The notes under the pieces are model-generated. The model saw only the letters and a list, made by a program, of their open reading frames with translations, searched no databases and was not told the origin of the DNA. The position numbers and the translations under genes are program-made. A stretch of DNA of 64,000 nt from UBA5972 sp964637875. Its GTDB lineage: Bacteria > Pseudomonadota > Alphaproteobacteria > Rhodobacterales > Rhodobacteraceae. The stretch covers positions 58,249 through 122,248 of the forward strand of contig CAZWXK010000001.1 in the NCBI GenBank assembly GCA_964637875.1. Direction: 5' to 3'. Each line of letters opens with the position of its first letter. The first letter of the stretch is position 1. Positions 1 through 8,778 of the stretch are shown piece by piece.

Positions 1-186
1 GCCGAGCGCACCACACTGATCGTTGCCCATCGCCTTGCAACCGTGAAAAAGGCCGATCGCATCATCGTGTTCGACAAGGGGCGGATCGTTGCCACCGGCA
101 CCCATGACTCGCTGGTGGCCCAGGGCGGTCTGTATGCGCGCCTTGCCCGGCTCCAGTTCACCGAGGGTGCGGCTGCGGCGGAATAG
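1..186 (+). CDS. ABC exporter ATPase/permease, C-terminal fragment (cut by window start)
   Basis: Only the last 61 codons are present, open from base 1 to a TAG at 184-186. The fragment begins after Walker B and shows the H-loop context IVAHRLATVKKADRI, then a stretch VFDKGRIVATGTHDSLVAQ. This is the standard end of the nucleotide-binding domain of half-size ABC exporters, where the transmembrane domain precedes the ATPase in one chain. The Ala-rich tail ends AAAAE. The substrate cannot be told from this fragment; lipid, peptide and drug exporters all share this end. Confidence 0.85.
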   Translation, partial: AERTTLIVAHRLATVKKADRIIVFDKGRIVATGTHDSLVAQGGLYARLARLQFTEGAAAAE

Positions 187-377
187 GCCGTGTCGGGTCG
201 GCATTATGGCCGATATTCCCCCTGTCGATCCCCTTGTCGATCGGATCCCCATGGGATGACCTTTCGTAAACCCCGGCGCGCGCGACCTTCAACAGGGTTG
301 CGCCGCCATGGTGTTTTGGTTCAATCTGTTTCGGCGTCATGCGGCGCCTCGCCGCATGGGCTGTTCTGGAGGGCATG

Positions 378-2273
378 ATGGCGAAACTCGCGACACTGGA
401 CGACAAGCTGGCAATCGAGACCGAGATGCCCTTTGAGGAACGTCAGCCCGCGCGTACGATCTATCAATATGTCAGGCGCAGTGCCGACCGCTTTCCCGAC
501 CGGCCGGCCCTTTCCTTTCAGATCACATCGGGGCCAAAGGACAAGGCCGAAACCCTGACCTGGGCCGAGCTGATGAGCAAGGTCACGCAGGCGGCCAACC
601 TGTTCCGCCGCCTTGGTGTGGGCGAAAACGATGTTGTCGCCTATCTCATGCCCAACGCCAATGAAACCGCGATCACGTTGTTGGGGGGCGCGGTCGCCGG
701 AATCGTCAACCCGGTCAACCCGTTGCTGGAGCCCGAACAGATCGGCGCGATCCTGCGGGAAACGGGTGCCAAGGTGCTGGTCACGCTGAAATCCTTTCCA
801 AAATCCGACATCGCCCAGAAGGCGGCCGAGGCCGTCAGCCACGCACCCAATGTCAAGACGGTGCTGGAGGTCGATTTGCTGCGCTATCTGACCCCGCCAA
901 AAAGCTGGATCGTGCCCCTGATCCGTCCCAAGCTCGAGGTAAGCCATCACGCCAAGGTGCTGGATTTCAACAAGGAGCTGGGCAAGCAGCGGGCCGATGC
1001 GCTGGATTTTGCCGATGCCACCACCGACCGCGTTGCCGCCTATTTCCACACCGGCGGCACAACCGGCATGCCCAAGGTTGCGCAGCATCGCTATTCCGGC
1101 ATGATCTATAACGGCTGGTGCGGCGAGGCGCTGCTGATGGACCACGATGACGTGGTTTTGTGCCCGCTGCCGCTGTTTCACGTCTTTGCCGCCTACCCCA
1201 TCCTGATGGCAACCGTCGGGGCGGGCGGCCATATGGTCATGCCCACGCCCGCGGGCTATCGCGGCGACGGGGTGTTCGACAATTTCTGGAAACTGGTCGA
1301 GCGCTGGAAGGCCAGCTTCATGGTGATGGTTCCGACCGCTGCCGCCGCCCTGATGCAGCGCGAGGTCAATGCCGATGTCTCGACCCTCAAGACCGCGTTC
1401 TGTGGTTCGGCCCCCATGCCGGTCGAGCTGTTCAACCGGTTCGAAAAGGCAACCGGCGTGACCATTCTGGAAGGCTACGGCATGACCGAAACGACCTGCC
1501 TGATCTCGGTCAACCCCTATGATGGCAGGAAAAAGATCGGTTCGGTCGGGATCCCGTTCCCCTATACCGATGTCAAGATCCTCGACTGCGCCCCCGATGG
1601 CACCGTCAAGGCCGAGCGCGGCATCGACGAGGTGGGCGAGATCTGCATTTCCAACCCCGGCGTCTATCCCGGCCACACCTATACCGAGGACGACAAGAAC
1701 AAGGGCCTGTTTGCGTTGGAAAAATATCTGCGCAGCGGCGATCTGGGGCGGATCGATGGCGAGGGGTATCTGTGGATCACGGGGCGCGCCAAGGATCTGA
1801 TCATCCGCGGCGGCCACAATATTGACCCCGCCGAGATAGAAGAGGCCCTGGCGGCCCATCCCGACGTGGCGTTCGTGGGCGCCATCGGCCAGCCTGACAA
1901 GCATTCGGGCGAGGTGCCCTGCGTCTATGTCGAAATGGTCGAAGGCGGCAAGGCCACGCGTGACGAACTGATGGAATTCGCGGCCGAGCGGATTGGCGAG
2001 CGCGCCGCCGTGCCGAAATATCTGGAGATCCTCGACGAATTGCCAAAGACCGCGGTGGGCAAGATCTTCAAGCCCGAGCTGCGCAAAAAGGCGATCACGC
2101 GGGTATTCAACGAGACCCTTGCCAGTGACGGCGTCGCGGCCGAGGTGGTTGCGGTGGTCGAGGACAAGAAACGCGGCCTTGTTGCGCAACTGCGCAAAAC
2201 GGGCGAGGCAGATGACGCGGCCGTGCAGGCCAGTCTGGGCGCATTCATCACGCCCTGGGAATGGGCGCCCTGA
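378..2273 (+). CDS. Acyl-CoA synthetase, AMP-forming (ANL superfamily)
   Basis: The product activates a carboxylic acid to its acyl-CoA through an acyl-adenylate. The 631-residue chain shows the P-loop-like motif YFHTGGTTGMPK near residues 222-233, GYGMTETT near 366-373, the hinge region SGDLGRIDGEGYLW, and the C-terminal catalytic lysine context LPKTAVGKIFK. ATG 378 is preferred to the upstream ATG 339 because GGAGGG lies at 368-373. The next gene, 33 bp downstream, is a second ligase of the same superfamily, so the two may be cotranscribed. The substrate is unknown. The gene sits beside the benzoate island, but a fatty or aromatic side-chain acid is equally possible. Confidence 0.85.
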   Translation: MAKLATLDDKLAIETEMPFEERQPARTIYQYVRRSADRFPDRPALSFQITSGPKDKAETLTWAELMSKVTQAANLFRRLGVGENDVVAYLMPNANETAITLLGGAVAGIVNPVNPLLEPEQIGAILRETGAKVLVTLKSFPKSDIAQKAAEAVSHAPNVKTVLEVDLLRYLTPPKSWIVPLIRPKLEVSHHAKVLDFNKELGKQRADALDFADATTDRVAAYFHTGGTTGMPKVAQHRYSGMIYNGWCGEALLMDHDDVVLCPLPLFHVFAAYPILMATVGAGGHMVMPTPAGYRGDGVFDNFWKLVERWKASFMVMVPTAAAALMQREVNADVSTLKTAFCGSAPMPVELFNRFEKATGVTILEGYGMTETTCLISVNPYDGRKKIGSVGIPFPYTDVKILDCAPDGTVKAERGIDEVGEICISNPGVYPGHTYTEDDKNKGLFALEKYLRSGDLGRIDGEGYLWITGRAKDLIIRGGHNIDPAEIEEALAAHPDVAFVGAIGQPDKHSGEVPCVYVEMVEGGKATRDELMEFAAERIGERAAVPKYLEILDELPKTAVGKIFKPELRKKAITRVFNETLASDGVAAEVVAVVEDKKRGLVAQLRKTGEADDAAVQASLGAFITPWEWAP

Positions 2274-2306
2274 GCGGCCCGACAGATCACGTAACGGAGG
2301 GTGAAG

Positions 2307-3905
2307 GTGACGGAAACGGCAATCAATCAGATCAAGGCCGCCAGTTCCATCTGGGAGATGCTTGATGGCGCGGTACGCAGATATGGCGATACGATCGCTT
2401 TCGAGAACTTCAACAACAGCCTGAGTTTCTCTGACCTGGGCCGCCATGCGGATGCGCTTGCGGCCTATATGCAAAACGAGATGGGCATCAACAAGGGGTC
2501 CAAGGTCGCGCTGATGTCGCCCAACACGCTGGCGCATCCGGTCTCGACCATGGCGATCCACAAATGCGGCGCGGTGCAGGTGTCGGTAAACCCGCTTTAC
2601 ACCCCGGACGAGCTGGAACACCAGCTCAACGACTCCGGGGCCGAGGCGATCATCATCTTTTCGGGCTCGACCCCTGCCTTTTCTGCCGTGCGCGACAGGG
2701 TGCCGGTGAAACAGGTGCTGGTGCTGCAGCTGGGTGATTGCGGGCAGAACCCGCTGCCGAGCCCGCCCTTGCCCGATGATTTTGCGGATTACACCCTGCT
2801 GGCCGATGCCATGGACAAGGGGGCCGACATGGGCTTTGTGCCGGTCGAGGTATCGCGCGATGACCTGGCCTTTCTGCAATACACCGGCGGCACGACCGGC
2901 CCCTCCAAGGGTGCGATGCTGACGCATGGAAATATCCTGTCCAATATTGAACAGATCTATGACATGGCCCATGATGTGATGGAGGAGGGCAACGAGGTGA
3001 TGATCACCGCGCTGCCGCTGTATCACATCTTTGCGCTGACGGTGAATTTCCTGCTTTACGCGGCCTTTGGCGGCAAGAACATCCTGATCACCAATCCGCG
3101 CGACATGGACAGTTTCATCAAGACGATCAAGAATTCGCGCTTTACCCGCATCAATGGCGTCAATACGCTGTATGCGGGCATGATGCTGCACCCCGAATTC
3201 AAGGATGTCGATTTCTCGCGCCTGAAATGGGCGGTGGGCGGCGGCACCGCCACCATGAAGGCGGTGTCGGACAAATGGCAGAGCTTTACCGGCAAGCCCA
3301 TCCTCGAAGGTTACGGGTTGTCGGAAACCTCGCCCGTTCTGGCCATGTGCCCGCCGCACTGGACGGAATTCACCGGCACGATCGGCTATGCGGTTCCCGA
3401 TACCGAAATCAAGCTGCTGGATGACGACGGCAACGAGGTGCCCGATGGCGAGCGCGGCGAGCTGTGCGCGCGTGGCCCGCAGGTGATGCCCGGCTATTAC
3501 AACCGGCCCGACGCCACCCGCGACGCGTTTACCCAAGACGGGTTCTTCCGTACCGGCGACATCGCCATCAAGGATGAACAGGGCCGCCTGAAGATCGTTG
3601 ACCGCAAGAAAGACATGGTGATCGTGTCCGGCTTCAACGTCTATCCGAACGACATCGAACAGGTCGCAACCCGCTGCCCCGGCGTGCAGGAATGTGCCTG
3701 TGTCGGTGTGCCGGACGAAAAGACCGGCGAGGCCGTCAAGCTGTTCGTGGTCAGGGAAAAGGGTTCGGATGTCACACCGCAGGACATCATCGCCTATTGT
3801 CGCGAACATCTGACGGCCTACAAGGTGCCCAAACAGATTGCGTTCATCGACGAGGTGCCGAAATCGGCCGTGGGCAAGGTCCTGCGGCGCGAATTGCGCA
3901 AATAG
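2307..3905 (+). CDS. Long-chain fatty acid/dicarboxylate-CoA ligase family protein
   Basis: This is an AMP-forming acyl-CoA ligase of 532 residues. The AMP-binding motif YTGGTTGPSKGAM lies near residue 192 and GYGLSETSP near 335. The C-terminal part has RTGDIA, VDRKKDMVIVSGFNVYP and the catalytic-lysine segment PKSAVGKVLRR. GTG 2307 is chosen because GGAGG at 2296-2300 is 6 bases upstream; GTG 2301 abuts that site. The sequence looks closest to FadD or PimA-like ligases, so fatty or dicarboxylic acids are the likely substrates. A stem-loop with a T-run follows the stop, which fits the end of a two-gene unit with the upstream ligase. Confidence 0.85.
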   Translation: MTETAINQIKAASSIWEMLDGAVRRYGDTIAFENFNNSLSFSDLGRHADALAAYMQNEMGINKGSKVALMSPNTLAHPVSTMAIHKCGAVQVSVNPLYTPDELEHQLNDSGAEAIIIFSGSTPAFSAVRDRVPVKQVLVLQLGDCGQNPLPSPPLPDDFADYTLLADAMDKGADMGFVPVEVSRDDLAFLQYTGGTTGPSKGAMLTHGNILSNIEQIYDMAHDVMEEGNEVMITALPLYHIFALTVNFLLYAAFGGKNILITNPRDMDSFIKTIKNSRFTRINGVNTLYAGMMLHPEFKDVDFSRLKWAVGGGTATMKAVSDKWQSFTGKPILEGYGLSETSPVLAMCPPHWTEFTGTIGYAVPDTEIKLLDDDGNEVPDGERGELCARGPQVMPGYYNRPDATRDAFTQDGFFRTGDIAIKDEQGRLKIVDRKKDMVIVSGFNVYPNDIEQVATRCPGVQECACVGVPDEKTGEAVKLFVVREKGSDVTPQDIIAYCREHLTAYKVPKQIAFIDEVPKSAVGKVLRRELRK

Positions 3906-3921
3906 GATAGAAACAGCTTTC

Positions 3922-3962
3922 AGGGCACGGGACATCGGTTTCGTGCCCTTCCTGTTTTTTCC
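3922..3962 (+). terminator. Rho-independent terminator
   Basis: AGGGCACG (3922-3929) pairs with CGTGCCCT (3942-3949) around a 12-base loop. The run TCCTGTTTTTT follows. It lies 17 bases after the second ligase stop and so closes the two-ligase unit. Confidence 0.85.
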
Positions 3963-4028
3963 GTTCGGCAAGACCCGGGTTTCGGGCTTATGATTGCCGT
4001 TAATTGTTGGCGATGTTTGGAGGTAGCG

Positions 4029-4592
4029 ATGTTTTCAAGAATATTTCTTTCCGCCGTTCTTGTCGGCCTTGTCATGTGGTTTCCTGCCGTGTTGCCGGGG
4101 TTGCCGGGAATCCAGGCTCAGGCAGGGGTCAGGGAATCCCGGCGCGTCTATCAGCGCAAGGCATGGGAGGTCAGGGTTGTCGCGTTCGACGATGGCTCTT
4201 TTGCCTGTGTGGCCCGGGTCAATGCGGGCAGCAGCAATTTCCTGATCTGGGCCGACCCCGATGAAACCGTCAGCCTGCAGTTCTACAATCGCACCTGGCG
4301 CCTTGGCAATGAAAAGGTCGATATCGTCGTGCGAATCGATCGCCGCCCCAAATGGACATTGAACCAGGCGCGGTTGACCAGCAGCAGCGTCTTCTTCACC
4401 CTGCCCGACAGCAAGGCATCGCTGCGTTTCCTGCGCGAGATCATGGCGGGGAACCGCTTGAGCCTGTATGGAAGCCGGGGCAGCAGGATCAACAGCTACA
4501 CGCTGGCCGGATCCAGGGCGTCGATGCTGATGTTGATTCGCTGCGTGAAGGCCCTCAAGGGATATGACAGCGACAACAATCCGTTCAACTGA
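4029..4592 (+). CDS. Conserved exported protein of unknown function
   Basis: The 187-residue product has a hydrophobic N-terminal stretch (about residues 5-28) ending near IQAQA, which reads as a Sec signal peptide. The mature part is basic and beta-rich by eye, with repeated short hydrophobic strands and two cysteines (FACVAR and LIRCVKAL) that could form a disulfide in the periplasm. It ends in DNNPFN. ATG 4029 is chosen over the in-frame ATG 3990 because GGAGGT at 4019-4024 precedes it. I do not recognise the family; it faintly recalls periplasmic IalB-like proteins, but no diagnostic motif is present. The gene stands alone between a terminator and the benzoate island. Confidence 0.7.
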   Translation: MFSRIFLSAVLVGLVMWFPAVLPGLPGIQAQAGVRESRRVYQRKAWEVRVVAFDDGSFACVARVNAGSSNFLIWADPDETVSLQFYNRTWRLGNEKVDIVVRIDRRPKWTLNQARLTSSSVFFTLPDSKASLRFLREIMAGNRLSLYGSRGSRINSYTLAGSRASMLMLIRCVKALKGYDSDNNPFN

Positions 4593-4751
4593 ACCGAGTC
4601 GGCCTGTGGTTGAAGATTGCCTTCAGTTTTATGCTTGAAACAAATCGGGGTGGTCGTGATGATGGGCCGCGCGCGTGGATTCGTCTTGTCGGCCCGGATC
4701 CGGCAAGGCCGGGCCAAGGGCGGCGGCGCGGTTAAAACTTCTTGAAAGATA

Positions 4752-4805
4752 TGCAGGATAATGCAACTCTGAAAGAAAAAAACCCAAACTATGCCTCATA
4801 ATGCA
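4752..4805. promoter_or_regulatory. Putative BoxR operator upstream of the importer operon
   Basis: TGCA at 4752-4755 and 4762-4765 form TGCA-N6-TGCA (spacer GGATAA), with a third TGCA at 4802-4805. The same arrangement precedes boxC and boxR. From memory, BzdR/BoxR regulators of Azoarcus use TGCA-containing operators. A TTGACA hexamer lies at 4818-4823, but I see no convincing -10 partner. Confidence 0.6.
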
Positions 4806-4872
4806 CATTCATGTGCTTTGACAGGGAGAGGGAAAAAGAACAACGTCTGAGTACCACAACGGGAGGAATATC

Positions 4873-6048
4873 ATGAAAAGACTACTGAGCGTGGCCCTTG
4901 CCGCGACGATGTTGACGACGCCTGCCTTTGCGCGCGAGGTCAAGATCGGCTTTGTGACCACATTGACAACGGGCGCCGCGGTCATCGGCAATGACATCAA
5001 GAAGGCCGTCGATCTGGCGATGGAACATATCGGCGGCAAGATGGCAGGCCTGGATGTCAAGCTGATCTATGCGGATGACGGCTTCAAGCCGGAAATCGGC
5101 AAACAGGTGACGGACAAGCTGATCAAGCAGGAAAACGTCGATTTCGTGGCTGGATATATCTGGAGCAACGTGTTGCTGGCATCACGCAAGTCGGTGCTCG
5201 ATGCGGGCAAGTTCCTGATTTCGGCCAATGCCGGACCCAGCCCGCTGGCCGGCAAGCTGTGCAACAAGAACTTCTTTTCGACCAGCTGGCAGAACGACCA
5301 GACGCCCATGGCCATGGGCGAGTATCTGAACCAGAAGGGCGTCAAGTCGATCTATATCATCGCCCCCAACTATGCTGCCGGCAAGAACATGGTCGCCGGC
5401 GTCAAGCGCACCTTCAAGGGCAAGATTCTGGGCACCGACATGACTACCTGGCCGACACAGCTCGATTTCTCGGCCGAGCTGGCCAAGGCCAAGGCCTCGG
5501 GCGCCGAGGCCCTGTGGGTGTTCTATCCGGGCAAGGCGGGCGGCGCCTTCATGAAACAGTATCAACAGGCCGGCCTCAAGAGCTCGATGCCGCTCTTTAC
5601 CTCGTTCACCATCGATGCGCTGAGCCTGCCGAAATTCCAGGCCGCCGGTTTCAATGATGTGCTGGGCTCGAAATTCACCCAGGAGTGGGACCCCTCGCTG
5701 GACAATCCGCAAAACAAGCGATTTGTTGCCGATTTCAAGGCGAAATACGGGAGCTATCCGTCGTTCTATGCCGCTCAGGCCTATGACTCGATCTTTCTGA
5801 TCAAGTCGGCGGTCGAAGGCGTGAATGGCAATCTGGACGATATCGACGGCATGCGTGCGGCGATGAAATCGGCCAGCTTCCCCTCGGTGCGGGGCAAGTT
5901 CACCTATGGCAACAACCACTTCCCGGTCCAGAACTTCTATCTGCGCGAGGTGGTCAAGGATGCCGACGGCAACTGGACGACGAAGGTCGCAAAGACGGTC
6001 TATGAGAACAATCAGGACCCTTACGCCGCGCAGTGCCCGCTGAAATAG
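4873..6048 (+). CDS. ABC transporter substrate-binding protein, Liv type
   Basis: This periplasmic solute-binding protein (391 residues) delivers a ligand to the importer encoded just downstream. The first 20 residues are a clear Sec signal peptide ending PAFA, followed by EVKIGFVTTLTTGAAVIG, the typical start of the LivK/peripla_BP_6 fold. A GGGAGGAA site precedes ATG 4873. Members of this family bind amino acids, amides or aromatic acids. Because benzoate-CoA ligase and boxCBA follow, benzoate or a relative is the inferred ligand. The next gene begins after a strong hairpin, which may keep binding-protein expression above that of the permeases. Confidence 0.9.
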   Translation: MKRLLSVALAATMLTTPAFAREVKIGFVTTLTTGAAVIGNDIKKAVDLAMEHIGGKMAGLDVKLIYADDGFKPEIGKQVTDKLIKQENVDFVAGYIWSNVLLASRKSVLDAGKFLISANAGPSPLAGKLCNKNFFSTSWQNDQTPMAMGEYLNQKGVKSIYIIAPNYAAGKNMVAGVKRTFKGKILGTDMTTWPTQLDFSAELAKAKASGAEALWVFYPGKAGGAFMKQYQQAGLKSSMPLFTSFTIDALSLPKFQAAGFNDVLGSKFTQEWDPSLDNPQNKRFVADFKAKYGSYPSFYAAQAYDSIFLIKSAVEGVNGNLDDIDGMRAAMKSASFPSVRGKFTYGNNHFPVQNFYLREVVKDADGNWTTKVAKTVYENNQDPYAAQCPLK

Positions 6049-6067
6049 GCTGGCGCGACGGGTAATT

Positions 6068-6103
6068 GCGTGGCCGGTCGGAATAAGCCCCTTCCGGCCA
6101 CGC
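6068..6103 (+). terminator. Intra-operon stem-loop (partial terminator or mRNA stabiliser)
   Basis: GCGTGGCCGG (6068-6077) pairs perfectly with CCGGCCACGC (6094-6103) around a 16-base loop. There is no T-run. It lies between the binding-protein stop and the first permease. Hairpins at this place in importer operons commonly protect the upstream message. Confidence 0.6.
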
Positions 6104-6128
6104 AGACCAACTCACGGAAAGCCTGCTC

Positions 6129-7052
6129 GTGGACTATACCTTACTGTTTATCCAGACACTCAATGGCGTGCAGCTGGGGCTGCTGCTGTTTCTGGTCGCA
6201 TCCGGCCTGACGCTGGTTTTCGGCATCCTCGATTTCGTCAACCTTGCCCATGGTTCGATCTATATGCTGGGGGCTTTCATCGGTGCCTCGCTGACCTTCC
6301 TGATCGGGAATTTCGTGATTGCGGTTCTTGTGGCGCTGCCGATTACCGGGGCGATCGGTTACCTGATCGAGCGGGTTCTGGTGCGCCGCCTGTATGCGCG
6401 CAATCATCTGGATCATGTGCTTGCAACATTCGGTCTGATCCTGGTGATCGACACGACGGTTCAGATCGTCTGGGGCCCGGCAGGGATTTCGGTTCCCCTG
6501 CCAGCCTGGCTGAACGGCCAGACCGAGCTGTTCCCCGGTGTTGTCATGCCCACATTCAGACTGGCCATCATCGCAGCCGGGCTGGTGGTTGCCGGAGGCC
6601 TGTTCTGGCTGGTGAACCACACCCGGCTGGGAATGCTGATCCGGGCAGGGGCCAGCAACAGCACCATGGTTTCGGCGCTGGGGATCGACATCAAGACCCT
6701 GTTCAGCCTGGTCTTTGCGCTGGGGGCCGTGCTGGCAGGGCTGGCGGGCATGTTGATTTCGCCTATCACCGAGGCCTCGATCAACATGGGAGGCGAGGTC
6801 ATCATCACGGCATTCGTGGTGATCATCGTCGGCGGGATCGGGTCGATGAAGGGGGCCTTTGTCGCCGCGATCCTGATCGGGCTGATCGACACCCTGGGGC
6901 GGTCGTTCCTTGGCGATCTCTTTGCCCTGTTCATGTCGCCGAGCGCTGCCGAGACGGCAGCCCCGGCGATCTCGGCCATGTTGATCTATATCCTCATGGC
7001 GGTCATTCTTGCGCTGCGTCCGCAGGGCCTGTTCCCACCGAAGGTGCGTTGA
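6129..7052 (+). CDS. Liv-type ABC transporter permease 1 (LivH family)
   Basis: This inner-membrane permease subunit has 307 residues and about eight hydrophobic segments. It carries the family-typical GLTLVFGILDFVNLAHGSIYMLGA near the N-terminus and a cytoplasmic loop for ATPase contact around TRLGMLIRAGASNSTMVSALGID. The GTG start is used, with GGAAAG about 8 bases upstream. The stop overlaps the start of the next permease (TGATG), so translation is coupled. It should form the translocation path with the LivM-type protein and the two ATPases that follow. Confidence 0.9.
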   Translation: MDYTLLFIQTLNGVQLGLLLFLVASGLTLVFGILDFVNLAHGSIYMLGAFIGASLTFLIGNFVIAVLVALPITGAIGYLIERVLVRRLYARNHLDHVLATFGLILVIDTTVQIVWGPAGISVPLPAWLNGQTELFPGVVMPTFRLAIIAAGLVVAGGLFWLVNHTRLGMLIRAGASNSTMVSALGIDIKTLFSLVFALGAVLAGLAGMLISPITEASINMGGEVIITAFVVIIVGGIGSMKGAFVAAILIGLIDTLGRSFLGDLFALFMSPSAAETAAPAISAMLIYILMAVILALRPQGLFPPKVR

Positions 7053-8035
7053 TGAAAGCCTTGTCCCAAGTCATGACAAAAACCGGCTGGATCACCGTGG
7101 TCGTCCTGCTTTTGCTGGGGGTCGTGCCACCTGTCCTGATGTGGACGGGTAGCGAGTTCTACCTGCTTCTGGCGACGAGGCTGGTAATCCTGGCGGTTGC
7201 GGCGGTCAGCCTGAACCTTATTCTGGGCTATGGGGGGATGGCATCCTTTGGTCATGCCGCCTTCATCGGGATCGGAGCCTATGCCATGGGCATTCCCGTC
7301 TATCACGAGTTCTATGGCGGATTTTCGGCAGTGGCCTCGACCAGCGGGTGGTTCCAGATCGCTCTGGCGGTCGGGCTTTCGGCCGTGTTTGCGCTGATCA
7401 CCGGCGCGATCAGCCTGAGGACCAGGGGGGTCTATTTCATCATGATCACCATGGCATTTGCGCAGATGGTGTTCTACCTGTTCCAGTCGCTTGACGAATA
7501 TGGCGGCGATGACGGTCTGGTGATCGAGATGCGGTCCCAGCTGCCCTGGATCAATCTGGACGATCCGCTGCAAATGTATTTCCTGGCGTTCGGAACGCTC
7601 GTTGTAACGATGTTGCTGGTCCATGCCATCGTCAATTCCCGTTTCGGCATGGTATTGCGCGGGGCCAAGGGGAATGATGAACGCCTGGTCACGCTGGGCT
7701 ACAATACCTATCTGTATCGCCTGACGGCCTATGTGATTGCAGGGGTCATTGCCGGTTTTGCCGGTTGGATGATGGCCAACTTTTCCAGCTTTATATCGCC
7801 CTCGATAACGGGATGGACGCGATCGGGCGATCTGATGTTCATGGTGATCCTTGGTGGGACGGCGACCGTGCTGGGCCCGGTTCTGGGGGCAGCGGCCTTT
7901 GTGCTGATCGAGGAAATCCTTTCTTCGTTTACCGTCTACTGGAACCTTCCTTTCGGCCTGATGCTGATCGGGGTCGTGCTGTTTGCCCGTGGGGGTCTGC
8001 TGGGAATGTTGCACGGTCGGAGGCGGGACAAATGA
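7052..8035 (+). CDS. Liv-type ABC transporter permease 2 (LivM family)
   Basis: This second inner-membrane permease has 327 residues and many hydrophobic segments. The segment VSLNLILGYGGMASFGHAAFIGIGAYAMG is the LivM hallmark, and the ATPase-contact loop is near NSRFGMVLRGAKGNDERLVTLGYNT. ATG 7052 overlaps the stop of the first permease, and the end overlaps the next start (ATGA). It is the usual partner of the LivH-type subunit and should act in the same importer. The substrate is inferred from its position in the benzoate island. Confidence 0.9.
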   Translation: MKALSQVMTKTGWITVVVLLLLGVVPPVLMWTGSEFYLLLATRLVILAVAAVSLNLILGYGGMASFGHAAFIGIGAYAMGIPVYHEFYGGFSAVASTSGWFQIALAVGLSAVFALITGAISLRTRGVYFIMITMAFAQMVFYLFQSLDEYGGDDGLVIEMRSQLPWINLDDPLQMYFLAFGTLVVTMLLVHAIVNSRFGMVLRGAKGNDERLVTLGYNTYLYRLTAYVIAGVIAGFAGWMMANFSSFISPSITGWTRSGDLMFMVILGGTATVLGPVLGAAAFVLIEEILSSFTVYWNLPFGLMLIGVVLFARGGLLGMLHGRRRDK

Positions 8036-8775
8036 CCCGCCTTCTGCAAGTGCGCGATCTGAGAAAGAGTTTTGGCGGTGTTGCCGCAACCGACGGTGTC
8101 AACCTCGAGATCCGCAAGGGCGAGCTGCACGCCATCATCGGCCCCAACGGTGCGGGCAAGACCACGCTGATTGCTCAGCTTTCCGGTGCTCTGCGCCCGG
8201 ATTCGGGGGCCATCCTGTTCAAGGGGATGAACATCACCCGCCGCCCGGCCCACAGGCGCGCGCGCCTGGGTATCACACGGTCTTTCCAGATCACCTCGCT
8301 GGTGATGGAGATGAGCGTTCTGGACAATGTCGCGCTGGCAGTGCAGGCGCGGGATGGTCATTCCTTCCGCTTCATCCGGCCTGCCCGCAAGATCACCCAT
8401 CTGCGCGACCGCGCCCGGGAAGTGTTGCGCCAGATCGGGCTGCAGGACCGTGCCGATGCCCCGACCGGCGAACTCAGCCATGGGGAACACAGGCAGCTGG
8501 AAATTGCGGTGGCCCTTGCGACCGAGGCGGAAATGATGCTGCTCGACGAGCCGATGGCCGGCCTGGGCGGCACGGATTCCGCGCGGATGATCGATTTTCT
8601 CAAGGGGTTGAAGGGTGATCGTACCATCCTGTTGATCGAACACGACATGGATGCGGTCTTTGCGCTGGCCGACCGCATTTCGGTGCTGGTCTATGGGCGC
8701 ATCATCGCCACCGGCAGCCCTGACGAGATCAGAAGCAGCGCCGATGTGCGCCATGCCTATCTGGGCGAGGAATAA
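8032..8775 (+). CDS. Liv-type ABC transporter ATP-binding protein (LivG family)
   Basis: This ATPase subunit has 247 residues. Walker A GPNGAGKTT lies at residues 37-45, the signature is LSHGEHRQLEIA, and Walker B plus D-loop read MMLLDEPMAGLG. LSHGE in place of LSGGQ is normal in the LivG branch. The ATG at 8032 overlaps the preceding stop; a longer in-frame extension upstream lies inside the permease gene and is not used. It powers the importer together with the LivF-type ATPase encoded next. Confidence 0.9.
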   Translation: MTRLLQVRDLRKSFGGVAATDGVNLEIRKGELHAIIGPNGAGKTTLIAQLSGALRPDSGAILFKGMNITRRPAHRRARLGITRSFQITSLVMEMSVLDNVALAVQARDGHSFRFIRPARKITHLRDRAREVLRQIGLQDRADAPTGELSHGEHRQLEIAVALATEAEMMLLDEPMAGLGGTDSARMIDFLKGLKGDRTILLIEHDMDAVFALADRISVLVYGRIIATGSPDEIRSSADVRHAYLGEE

Positions 8776-8778
8776 TCC

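Noticed and set aside
321..3971. Very long open frame on the minus strand opposite the two CoA ligase genes
   Set aside because: It mirrors the plus-strand genes in GC-rich DNA, is rich in His, Gly and Arg without family motifs, and crosses intergenic DNA and a terminator.
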